Shown here: positions 36,522 through 48,826 of the stretch, in pieces
Layout of the letters: every line of letters starts with the position of its first letter
Position numbering within the stretch: position 1 is the first letter of the stretch
Origin: Sulfuricella sp.
GTDB lineage: Bacteria > Pseudomonadota > Gammaproteobacteria > Burkholderiales > Sulfuricellaceae
DNA length: 64,000 nucleotides
Assembly: GCA_023266195.1 (NCBI GenBank)
Contig: JAHFRP010000001.1
Location: 186,001 to 250,000 of the forward strand
Reading direction: 5' to 3'
Made by a program: the position numbers and the translations under genes
The notes under the pieces: model-generated
Database searches by the model: none
What the model was told of the DNA's origin: nothing
Seen by the model: only the letters and a program-made list of their open reading frames with translations

Positions 36522-38573
36522 CTATCTGGGCTGGAGGGTGACGTTCAGCCAGACCATGGGCGAGGTCTGGTTGAACGGGGCAGTGCCATGCAGAAATTGT
36601 TCGGAACGGTCGGCTATTTCCTGGTGGCGGCCGCCGAGGTTGGTGGCGGCGAGGGCAAGCTCCAGCGGGGTGCCTCCGACCCTGACGGCGCGGGCCAGAC
36701 GCCCATCCAGCGTGGTGTAGGCGCTGGAGGTGTACTGGTAGAGCGGCACGAAGCCGCTGCCTCCTGCCAGCGGACCCATCCGCAGCAGGGTCAGCGTGCT
36801 TGTCCAGCGGTCGGCCCATTCCTGGATCCAGGTCAGGCTGGCGGCATAGGGGGCGGTCAGCTGGGTGGTGGGGGCGTCGCTGCTGTGGCGGCCGATCACG
36901 CTGTGATTGAACAGCAATCGGGTGCCGGCGGCGGGGCGGCTGCCGATCTGGTATTCCAGTCCGCGCAGGGCGACCGGGGCGGCCAGGTTTTCGTAACGCG
37001 CCGAGGGCAGCGTAGTGGACAGCAGCGGTGCCAGGTATTCGGGGTGGGAAACACGGGTGATGTAATCGGTGACGCGCTCGTTGAACAGACGCACGTCGAG
37101 CCGCGTATTCCAGGGCTGAAACTGGCTCAGGTAGCCCAATTCCAGGCTGTCCATGCGCGGCGCCCGCAAATCCGGATTGGGCAGGAAGGGCTGCACCAGC
37201 AGGGTTCCCGAGGAGTAGGCGCGGACATCGCCGTAGCGCTCGAACAGCGAGGGCTGGAGCCAGGCGCGGGCGTAGCCGAAGCGCAGCGTGTCCTGCGGGC
37301 CGAGCTGCCAGTTGGCGAACAGGCGCGGCGACAGGTGCGGCGCATCGCCGCTGAATTTTTCCGCCAGCATGCTGGCATTGAGATTCCAGTCCGGCCGGAA
37401 ACCCCAGTCGAGCTGGCCGAACAGGCGCGCCAAATGGGTGGCCTGGTGAGAGGCGCCGTAGAACAGGAACGGCGAGTCGATCTCGTCGTTGCGCAGTTCC
37501 AGCCCCCATAGCGAGCGCAGTACCGGCGACAGCGCTTGGCGATGTTGCAGCTCCAGGTTGTCGCGCACGCTGCTGCGGTTGCGGTCGAGCGGAACGAAAA
37601 AGGCCGGGGGCGCGAAAGCGGTCCATTCCTCGGTAGTCCGGTCCTGGTTGCGGTAGTAGTGCAGCAACCATTCCTCGTCGGGCCGTGGGGTGTGCCGCCA
37701 CTGCACGTGCAGCGTGGCGTTGAGGCTGGCCGAGTCGCGCTCGGCGTTGTTGCCGTAGATGGAATCGGGATACCCCAGTTCGCGCGTACCGCTGTTGGCG
37801 GCCAGCCGCAGCATCAGTTCGTCGTTGTCGCCAATGCGCTTGTCGGCGCGCAGGGAGGCGATCTTGAACGTCTGCCCGTCGTGCAGCCCGGCGAAGCCGT
37901 CGTCGTGCTTGACGGCGGCGTTCAGGCGCACGCTGCCCGGCTCGGCGGCGCCGGTCAGTTCCAGGTTCACGTCGCGGATGCCCGCCGAGCCGGCGCTGGC
38001 GGACAGTTTGTTGTCCGTGGCGTCGGCGCTGTGGCGGGTAATGACGTTGATCACGCCGAGGAAAGCATTGGCGCCGTAGGCCACCGAATTGGTGCCGCGC
38101 ACCACCTCGATGCGCTCGATCTCGTCGAGGGTGACCGGCAGGCCGGGCCAGTCCACGCCGCCGAATGAACCGGGAGAATAAACCGAGCGGCCGTCCACCA
38201 GCACCTGCGCCCAGGACGGGAAGTCGTTGCCCATGCCGTGGTAGGAAACCCATTGCGAATTGCCCCGCTCCTGGCCGATCTGCATGCCCGGCACCAAGCG
38301 CAGCAGCCGGCCGAGGTCGCGGTAGCCGGCGGCCCGGATCAGTTCGCGGTCGATGACCGTGACGGCCGCCGGCGCCTCGTTGAGGCGCTGGAGCATGCGC
38401 GAAGGGGTCAGGACCAGAGGGAGTTCCGAGAGGAATTCCTGTTCGGGCGCGTCGGCTTGCGGTTCGTCCGATGCCTGCGCCGTAACATTCGGAAGCAGGC
38501 TGGACAGCAGGCAGAAAACAATCCCTGCCGAAACCGGGAAAAGTCGCCTTGCGTATCGGGATTTTGGAAGCAT
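36522..38573 (-). CDS. TonB-dependent outer-membrane receptor
   Basis: 683 residues from MLPKSRYARRL, chosen since a signal peptide follows at once (SAGIVFCLLSSLLPNVTAQA). Plug domain at about 60-185: [53 protein letters not shown]. The long beta-barrel ends in WLNVTLQPR. It is clearly a paralogue of the receptor at 15274-17310 (shared [11 protein letters not shown] and [11 protein letters not shown]) but stands alone, with no substrate-binding or signalling partner. Ligand unknown; no iron- or cobalamin-specific signature is visible. Confidence 0.92.
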   Translation of the reverse strand: MLPKSRYARRLFPVSAGIVFCLLSSLLPNVTAQASDEPQADAPEQEFLSELPLVLTPSRMLQRLNEAPAAVTVIDRELIRAAGYRDLGRLLRLVPGMQIGQERGNSQWVSYHGMGNDFPSWAQVLVDGRSVYSPGSFGGVDWPGLPVTLDEIERIEVVRGTNSVAYGANAFLGVINVITRHSADATDNKLSASAGSAGIRDVNLELTGAAEPGSVRLNAAVKHDDGFAGLHDGQTFKIASLRADKRIGDNDELMLRLAANSGTRELGYPDSIYGNNAERDSASLNATLHVQWRHTPRPDEEWLLHYYRNQDRTTEEWTAFAPPAFFVPLDRNRSSVRDNLELQHRQALSPVLRSLWGLELRNDEIDSPFLFYGASHQATHLARLFGQLDWGFRPDWNLNASMLAEKFSGDAPHLSPRLFANWQLGPQDTLRFGYARAWLQPSLFERYGDVRAYSSGTLLVQPFLPNPDLRAPRMDSLELGYLSQFQPWNTRLDVRLFNERVTDYITRVSHPEYLAPLLSTTLPSARYENLAAPVALRGLEYQIGSRPAAGTRLLFNHSVIGRHSSDAPTTQLTAPYAASLTWIQEWADRWTSTLTLLRMGPLAGGSGFVPLYQYTSSAYTTLDGRLARAVRVGGTPLELALAATNLGGRHQEIADRSEQFLHGTAPFNQTSPMVWLNVTLQPR

Positions 38574-38790
38574 GCCTTCTGGTTGTTGTCGGGGCAGACG
38601 AAACGGGTTCCCATGGGGGAACAAGCCCTGCCACAAATCGTCCCGGGTTTTTCTTCGAATCGGGCATTGTAATTTAAAGTTAATTACATGGGCCAGTGCA
38701 CGGGTAATTTGATGTGAAGCGACCCCGGCCTGTATTACCATTCATGAATGGACGCCTTCCTGCGTGCGTCGTGATGGTAAAATGGGCGCC

Positions 38791-42254
<3,464 letters not shown>

Positions 42255-42258
<4 letters not shown>

Positions 42259-42336
42259 GTCGGGCACCCCGTGCCCGACAACATGAAAAATGATTAAATC
42301 AAACCAGAATCGTCGGGCACGGGGTGCCCGACCTAC
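42255..42336. repeat. 25-bp inverted repeat at the end of dnaE
   Basis: Perfect 25-bp arms (42255-42279 and 42312-42336) of the GTAGGTCGGGCACC family around an AT-rich 32-base centre. The left arm supplies the dnaE stop codon (TAG at 42256-42258). The right arm ends just before the ribosome site of the next gene. It can act as a transcript-ending hairpin though it lacks a T-tract. Confidence 0.9.
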
Positions 42337-42348
42337 AAGGAGTCAAGC

Positions 42349-42840
42349 GTGACCAATCGATCGAACTACCTGGCTTGCGGCGCGCTGCTGGCCTTGCTGG
42401 CGGCGCCGGCGCCGGCGCAGGAAATGGACATGAAACACGAGATGGCGGCGAGCCCGGTGCCGGCCGCCGCCAAAGACCTGCGCACGGTAATCGTGCTGAC
42501 CGCCGCGGAGCGCGCCGTCGTCCTACAGGAAATGCGCGACATGCTGGGCGGCACCCAGGCAGTCGTCGCCGGCCTGGCGAACGATGACATGAAAGCCGTC
42601 GCCAGCGGCGCGCGCCCGCAGGGCATGCACGTGATGCATGGCGTGCCGGCTTCGCTCCGGGCCAGGCTGCCGATGGGATTCAAGCAGATGGGGATGGCCA
42701 TGCACACCGATTTCGACCAGATCGCGCTGGACGCGGAAAGCCTCGGCGACCCCAGGCACACCTTGAAGCAAATGGACGCGCTGCTGCAAAAATGCGTGGC
42801 CTGCCATAGCACTTACCGGATCGATCCCGCCGTCAAATAA
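42349..42840 (+). CDS. Periplasmic c-type cytochrome-like protein
   Basis: 163 residues from a GTG start preceded by AAGGAGT. Signal peptide at about 1-24 (ACGALLALLAAPAPA). The mature protein is Met- and His-rich (EMDMKHEM, GMHVMHGVP, MGMAMHTDF), helical, and ends with one heme-binding motif CVACH near residue 149. A single C-terminal CxxCH after a helical body is the pattern of class II (cytochrome c'-like) proteins. Electron-transfer or gas/metal binding are both possible. It stands alone. Confidence 0.82.
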   Translation: MTNRSNYLACGALLALLAAPAPAQEMDMKHEMAASPVPAAAKDLRTVIVLTAAERAVVLQEMRDMLGGTQAVVAGLANDDMKAVASGARPQGMHVMHGVPASLRARLPMGFKQMGMAMHTDFDQIALDAESLGDPRHTLKQMDALLQKCVACHSTYRIDPAVK

Positions 42841-42961
42841 AGCCTGGTAGCCGCGAAGAGGCGCAAAAGGCACGAGAAAAAACCACCGTCGCAGGTAGGC
42901 TCTTTTTGTGCTTTTTGCGCCTTTTTGCGGCCAGGAGGCTGCGCCACAAGCTGCACCAAGC

Positions 42962-43005
42962 GTAGGGCGGGCTCCGCCCGCCGTGGCGGGCAGAGCCCGC
43001 CCTAC
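42962..43005. repeat. Dispersed GC palindrome (GTAGGGCGGGCTCCGCCC type), copy 3
   Basis: A 44-base nested inverted repeat with GTAGGGCGGGCT and AGCCCGCCCTAC ends. Same family as 24367-24408 and 34904-34925. It fills part of the 411-base gap 42841-43251, whose right half holds the small-RNA candidate. Confidence 0.8.
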
Positions 43006-43071
43006 GTGCGCCCATCGGGCGGTGGAAGTACATCGCCCTGTTCACCCGCAAGCTGTTTTTTCACAAAAAGC

Positions 43072-43100
43072 TTGCAAAGCAAATTTGAATATTAGATAAT
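43072..43100 (+). promoter_or_regulatory. Sigma-70-like promoter
   Basis: TTGCAA (43072-43077), a 17-base spacer and GATAAT (43095-43100). The -10 matches five of six and the -35 four of six consensus bases, with ideal spacing. Local DNA is AT-rich. A gapped inverted repeat with GCAAGCT and AGCTTGC arms (about 43048-43076) overlaps the -35. Confidence 0.55.
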
Positions 43101-43106
43101 TCTAAT

Positions 43107-43208
43107 AACTTGAATTGCTCAACCCCCTTGAGTGTTCCGGTGTTGTCTCCTCCATCCTCCTTTTTGGTGGATTTTTAAGCGCGGTCATATTTGAACCGCG
43201 CTTTTTTT
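43107..43208 (+). ncRNA. Candidate small RNA or terminated leader
   Basis: About 100 bases between the promoter above and a strong terminator. It contains a CTCAA-CCCCC-TTGAG hairpin with an all-C loop, then a TCTCCTCCATCCTCC tract that is complementary to Shine-Dalgarno sequences, a small hairpin closing with GGTGGAT, and the terminator. No open reading frame. It could be a trans-acting sRNA with C-rich seed, or a leader attenuating the cupin gene that starts 43 bases after the terminator. Confidence 0.4.
43177..43208 (+). terminator. Rho-independent terminator before the cupin gene
   Basis: 9-bp stem AAGCGCGGT / ACCGCGCTT with a 9-base loop and a run of seven T residues (counting the two in the stem). 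No protein gene lies directly upstream, so it ends a non-coding transcript. Confidence 0.88.
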
Positions 43209-43251
43209 CGTCTATACCTCCCCCGCCGAAATTTTCCGGAGTTCGGGTATC

Positions 43252-43749
43252 ATGACTTTTTCACGGAAGCCGGATATGAACGTGCCACAACTCATCGACT
43301 GCGCCTTGCTCGACCGTGTCTCCGCGCAGGCGCTGGCTTCGCCGCGCCGGCGCAAGAACCACAATTTGCATGTGGCCGAGTCGGATGCAAGCCACCGGCT
43401 GCTCAATGCGGTGGAGCCCGATTCCTACATCCAGCCCCACTGCCACGCGGATGCGGTCAAGGACGAGGCCATCGTCGCACTGCGCGGGCGCTTCGGGGTG
43501 GTGTTTTTCGATGCGGCGGGGAAGGTGGTCAAAACGGCGATCATCGAGCCCAACGGCGACACGGTGGCGGTGAACATTCCCCACGGCGTGTTTCACGGCA
43601 TCGTGGCGCTATTACCCGGCAGCGTCTTCTTCGAGGCCAAGGCCGGGCCATACCAGCCGCTCAAGCCGGAAGAGAAGGCGGCCTGGGCGCCCGCCGAGGG
43701 CGAGCCGGGAGCGGCGGCCTATCTCGAATTTCTCCGGGCGCTGTTTTAG
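43252..43749 (+). CDS. WbuC-family cupin protein
   Basis: 165 residues. Cupin-fold protein with metal-ligand histidines in SYIQPHCHADAVKDEAIVALRG and a second motif in NIPHGVFHGIVAL. This arrangement and the N-terminal LIDCALLDRVSAQALASPRRRKNHN resemble WbuC proteins from polysaccharide clusters, although no such cluster is here. Start could be 43252 or 43276 (MNVPQLID); the latter fits the family N-terminus equally well. Enzymatic role not established. Confidence 0.82.
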   Translation: MTFSRKPDMNVPQLIDCALLDRVSAQALASPRRRKNHNLHVAESDASHRLLNAVEPDSYIQPHCHADAVKDEAIVALRGRFGVVFFDAAGKVVKTAIIEPNGDTVAVNIPHGVFHGIVALLPGSVFFEAKAGPYQPLKPEEKAAWAPAEGEPGAAAYLEFLRALF

Positions 43750-43928
43750 CCGCGAAACGGCTCAAAAAAGGAATGCGCGAGCGGCGCGGTTCTTTCCCGT
43801 AGCTTCAATTGCCTACGCGTTTCCTGAATTTTCTTGTGGTCGGCAAACCCCGTGAGCGCCAGGTAGGCGAGGATGAAAATATTGCCGAGCAGGAAAATCC
43901 AGGACGGTAAATTCAGGTATTCCCACAT
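43746..43928 (-). CDS. Small single-pass membrane protein
   Basis: 60 residues. MWEYLNLPSWIFLLGNIFILAYLALTG gives one transmembrane helix, followed by a basic cytoplasmic tail (DHKKIQETRRQLKLRER). A good GGAGG ribosome site lies six bases before the ATG, which supports translation. It overlaps the 3' end of the convergent cupin gene by four bases. Not recognised; it lies between the cupin gene and nifA. Confidence 0.6.
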   Translation of the reverse strand: MWEYLNLPSWIFLLGNIFILAYLALTGFADHKKIQETRRQLKLRERTAPLAHSFFEPFRG

Positions 43929-44222
43929 GGCGGCCTCCGGACTCTAAAGCGCTTATCTTGTCGCGCGAATGTTGCGGCTTGATGACATTTGCGGCCCGTC
44001 CGCAGTCGTTTTTCAACACTCTGCCAGCTTCCGGCGCATGGCCGTCGCCCGATGGCACTATCCTGGAGCCTTGATGGCCTGGCTCCGGCGCGGATGCCGT
44101 TCGACTTCGATTCGGCAACATCTTGTCGCTGCTCGATAATCGGAGCCGTCCGAGGTGTCGGCACGAAATTTGCGTGTTCGTCGTCAGGATCGGACGCATT
44201 CGGATTTGACGGGACACGGCAC
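43929..44222. other. Upstream region of nifA
   Basis: 294 bases without a gene. It holds a sigma-54-like element at 44159-44174. I searched for TGT-N10-ACA and found none; the closest at 43970-43987 has a 12-base spacer. Confidence 0.6.
44159..44174 (+). promoter_or_regulatory. Probable sigma-54 promoter of nifA
   Basis: CGGCACG-N4-TTGCG, differing from the consensus only at the first and last bases, with exact GG-N10-GC spacing (GG at 44160-44161, GC at 44172-44173). Predicted start site about 12 bases on, some 37 bases before the nifA ATG. Confidence 0.55.
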
Positions 44223-45830
<1,608 letters not shown>

Positions 45831-46112
45831 CGGAATCGGGGCGCGGGGATTGTTGATCCTCCTTCGTCGCCTTGAATTTGCATCGGGTTGGCATAGTGTC
45901 GCCGCCGTTAATCGGCGGTTGTTGATTCGGCGATTGAATGTCGTTATTCCGGGTTTGACACGGAATCCGGTGGGTTTTATCGATACTGGATTTCCGCCTG
46001 CGCAGGGATCGCGGAGCTTCAATATTCAGTGGCCGCCCCTATAATTCCGGTTTTTGGGCTCAACCAGGCGCAGCACGTTCTCCCTCGCCCCGAATTCTGG
46101 CATGATCTCAAA

Positions 46113-48584
46113 ATGATGAGCGAACCAATCCTTTCGACCTGCCGCGTCCTCCTGGTGGAAGACGATCCGGGCGACGCCCATCTGGTGCGCCAGGCATTGC
46201 GCGCCAGCGGCGAGCCCCGCTTCGACATCGTCTGGGTGACCACCCTCGCCGAGGCGCGCCGGCTGCTGTTCGAAAACCCGCCCGACGTGCTGCTGCTGGA
46301 TTTGTCGCTGCCCGATTCGAGCGGGCTCGATACGGTGCGCTCGGGTGTGCATGCGGCGGGCGGCTTGCCGCTCATCGTGCTCACCGGCCACGACGACAGC
46401 GGCTTCGCGCTGCAGACCCTCGAAGCCGGCGCGCAGGATTACCTGGTCAAGGGCCGTTTCGATACCGACGACCTGGTCCGCGCCATCCGCTACGCCATCA
46501 GCCGGGGCCGGCTGGAACAGCGCTTGGCGGAGACCGGGATGCACCTGCTCACCCTGATCAACGCCATGCCCGACATCATCTGCTTCAAGGATGGGGAAGG
46601 GCGCTGGCTGGAGGCCAACGATTACGACCTCAAGCTGTTCCAGCTGGAGGGCGTGGACTATCGCGGCAAGAAGGATTCGGAACTGGCCGCCCATCAGGAT
46701 TTCTACCGCGAGACTTTCCTGGCCTGTGAAGCCAGCGACGAGGCCGCCTGGCAGGCCGGCGGCGCGAGCCAGGCGGAGGAGATTATCCCGCGGCCGGACG
46801 CGTCGCCGCTGGTATTCGAGACCGTCAGGGTGCCGCTGTTTCACGAGGACGGCCGCCGCAAGGGGCTGGTGGTGGTCGGGCGCGATATCACCGAACGCAA
46901 ACGAGCCGAAGTGCACCAGCGTCTCGCCGCGCGCGTGCTTGAAACTACCGGCGAAGCGATCCTGGTGACCGACGCCGACGCCAACGTCCTGGCGGTCAAT
47001 CCCGCTTTCAGCCGGATCACCGGCTACACCGAGGCGGAAGTGCTGGGCAAGAATCCGCGCATGTTCAATTCCGGCCGCCACGATCAGGCCTTTTTCCAGG
47101 CCATGTGGCAGGCATTGCTCACCAGCGGCGAATGGGCCGGTGAAATCTGGAACCGGCGCAAGAATGGCGAGATATTCCCCGAATGGCTGACCGCGAGCGC
47201 CGTCAGGAACGCGGCGGGGGAAATCACCCAATTCGTTGCCATATTCGCCGACCTGAGCGAAATCCGCCGTGCCCAGGAAACGGCTGAGCATTTATCCTGG
47301 CGCGACCCGCTCACCGGCTTGGCCAACCGCGCGCTATTCCTCCGGCAGCTGCAACAAACGCTGGCCGACGCACAGCGGGAGGACCGTTTCGCCGACGTGC
47401 TGCTGCTCGATCTCGACCGTTTCAAGGATATCAACGAAGCCCGCGGACTAGCTATCGGAGATGCCTTGCTCAAGGCGGTGGCCGACCGCCTCAGGCAAAC
47501 CTTGCATTCGGACGATGTGCTGGCGCGCCTGGATTCGGACGAGTTCGCCGTGCTGCTGCCGCGTTTGGTGGCCGACCGCGAGGCCGCCGGCCACAAAGCG
47601 CTGGACGTGGCAGAAAGACTGCGCGCCGCGCTGCTGGATGCGATCGAAGTGGACGGCGAAGCCATCCATCTCAATGTCAGCATCGGCATTGCCCTGTTCC
47701 CTGAATCGTCGCAGGAAACGGCCTCCGACGTGCTGCGCCAGGCCGACCTGGCGATGCATCAGGCCAAGGCGGAAGGCGGCGGCCGCGCCGTTTTTTTCGA
47801 GGCGGAGATGGGCGAAACCGTCAGGGATCGCTACCGGCTGGAGCAGGAACTGCGCCAGGCCATCGACACCAACCAGCTGCGACACTATCTCCAGCCGCAG
47901 GTGGACGCAACCGGGCGCCAGGTCGGCGCCGAGGCGCTGGTGCGCTGGCAGCACCCCCGGCGCGGCCTGGTGCCGCCCGGCGTGTTCATTCCCCTGGCCG
48001 AGTCGTCCGACCTGATCGTCGCGGTCGATCGCTGGATGCTGGCCGAAGTCTGCCGCCTGCTGGCGCGGCTGGATGCCGAGGGCCGCACGCTGCGGGTGTC
48101 GGTGAATATCAGCCCGCGCCATTTCCAGAAGAGCGACTTCGTCGCGGAAATCCAGCATCTGTTGGCGGCCAGCGGCGCCGACCCGACCCACCTGGTGCTG
48201 GAAGTGACCGAAGGGCTGGTGATCGGCAATTTCGCCGACGTGGTGGCCAAAATGACGGCGCTGACGGCGCTCGGCATTCACTTCTCGATGGACGATTTCG
48301 GCACCGGTTATTCGAGCCTGGCCTACCTCAAGCGCCTGCCGATCCATGAACTCAAGATCGACAAGAGTTTTATCCAGGATGCCCCCACCGACCCCAACGA
48401 CGGCGCGCTGGTCGAAACCATCCTCGCCGTGGCCAAGCACCTGCACTTGCAGGTGGTGGCGGAAGGCGTGGAAACCCAGGCCCAGGCAGAATTCCTCAAT
48501 GCGCGCGGCCTGGTCATCCACCAGGGCTACCTCTACGGCAAGCCGGTGCCGGTCGAGACTTGGCTGGCGCGGCTGGATGACTGA
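46113..48584 (+). CDS. REC-PAS-PAS-GGDEF-EAL signalling protein
   Basis: 823-residue cytoplasmic cyclic di-GMP protein. Receiver domain at about 10-125 with acceptor Asp63 in LLLDLSLPDSSG. Two PAS domains at about 140-260 and 275-395. GGDEF domain at about 405-565. EAL domain from about 570 with EALVRWQHP, DDFGTGYSSLAYLK, ELKIDKSFI and VAEGVET. The cyclase motif is degenerate (RLDSDEF instead of RLGGDEF) and the I-site Arg is missing (HSDD). The EAL residues are intact, so net activity should be phosphodiesterase. ATG at 46113 is followed by a second ATG. It is monocistronic, between nifA and the third TonB receptor. Confidence 0.92.
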   Translation: MMSEPILSTCRVLLVEDDPGDAHLVRQALRASGEPRFDIVWVTTLAEARRLLFENPPDVLLLDLSLPDSSGLDTVRSGVHAAGGLPLIVLTGHDDSGFALQTLEAGAQDYLVKGRFDTDDLVRAIRYAISRGRLEQRLAETGMHLLTLINAMPDIICFKDGEGRWLEANDYDLKLFQLEGVDYRGKKDSELAAHQDFYRETFLACEASDEAAWQAGGASQAEEIIPRPDASPLVFETVRVPLFHEDGRRKGLVVVGRDITERKRAEVHQRLAARVLETTGEAILVTDADANVLAVNPAFSRITGYTEAEVLGKNPRMFNSGRHDQAFFQAMWQALLTSGEWAGEIWNRRKNGEIFPEWLTASAVRNAAGEITQFVAIFADLSEIRRAQETAEHLSWRDPLTGLANRALFLRQLQQTLADAQREDRFADVLLLDLDRFKDINEARGLAIGDALLKAVADRLRQTLHSDDVLARLDSDEFAVLLPRLVADREAAGHKALDVAERLRAALLDAIEVDGEAIHLNVSIGIALFPESSQETASDVLRQADLAMHQAKAEGGGRAVFFEAEMGETVRDRYRLEQELRQAIDTNQLRHYLQPQVDATGRQVGAEALVRWQHPRRGLVPPGVFIPLAESSDLIVAVDRWMLAEVCRLLARLDAEGRTLRVSVNISPRHFQKSDFVAEIQHLLAASGADPTHLVLEVTEGLVIGNFADVVAKMTALTALGIHFSMDDFGTGYSSLAYLKRLPIHELKIDKSFIQDAPTDPNDGALVETILAVAKHLHLQVVAEGVETQAQAEFLNARGLVIHQGYLYGKPVPVETWLARLDD

Positions 48585-48826
48585 ATCGGCATGAAAAATG
48601 CCTAACGGTTGCTCGTTGTGCAATTCGCGCAGGCAGGCGGCGAAATCGACCAGTCCCCTCCCCTTCGAGGGGAGGGTTGGGGTGGGGATGGGGAAGGCAC
48701 GAAATTCCTTGAATCGCGTTATTCAGGCGGCGCGCCCATGTCGAACGCAGGGTTTTTTACGTGTAACATCCGTGTCGTCACGGAAAGATTCCCTTATCGA
48801 CAAACCTTCGTAGAAAAGGCTGCCTC
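48585..48826. other. Intergenic region before the third TonB receptor
   Basis: 242 bases, no gene. A CCCCTCCCC-TTCGA-GGGGAGGG palindrome sits near 48655-48678. No clear sigma-70 or sigma-54 element was recognised for the downstream operon. Confidence 0.5.

Noticed and set aside
38574-38741. 56-residue longer start for the second TonB receptor
   Set aside because: The extension is not signal-like; a proper signal peptide begins at the internal Met at 38573.
43970-43987. NifA site upstream of nifA
   Set aside because: TGT and ACA are separated by 12, not 10, bases.
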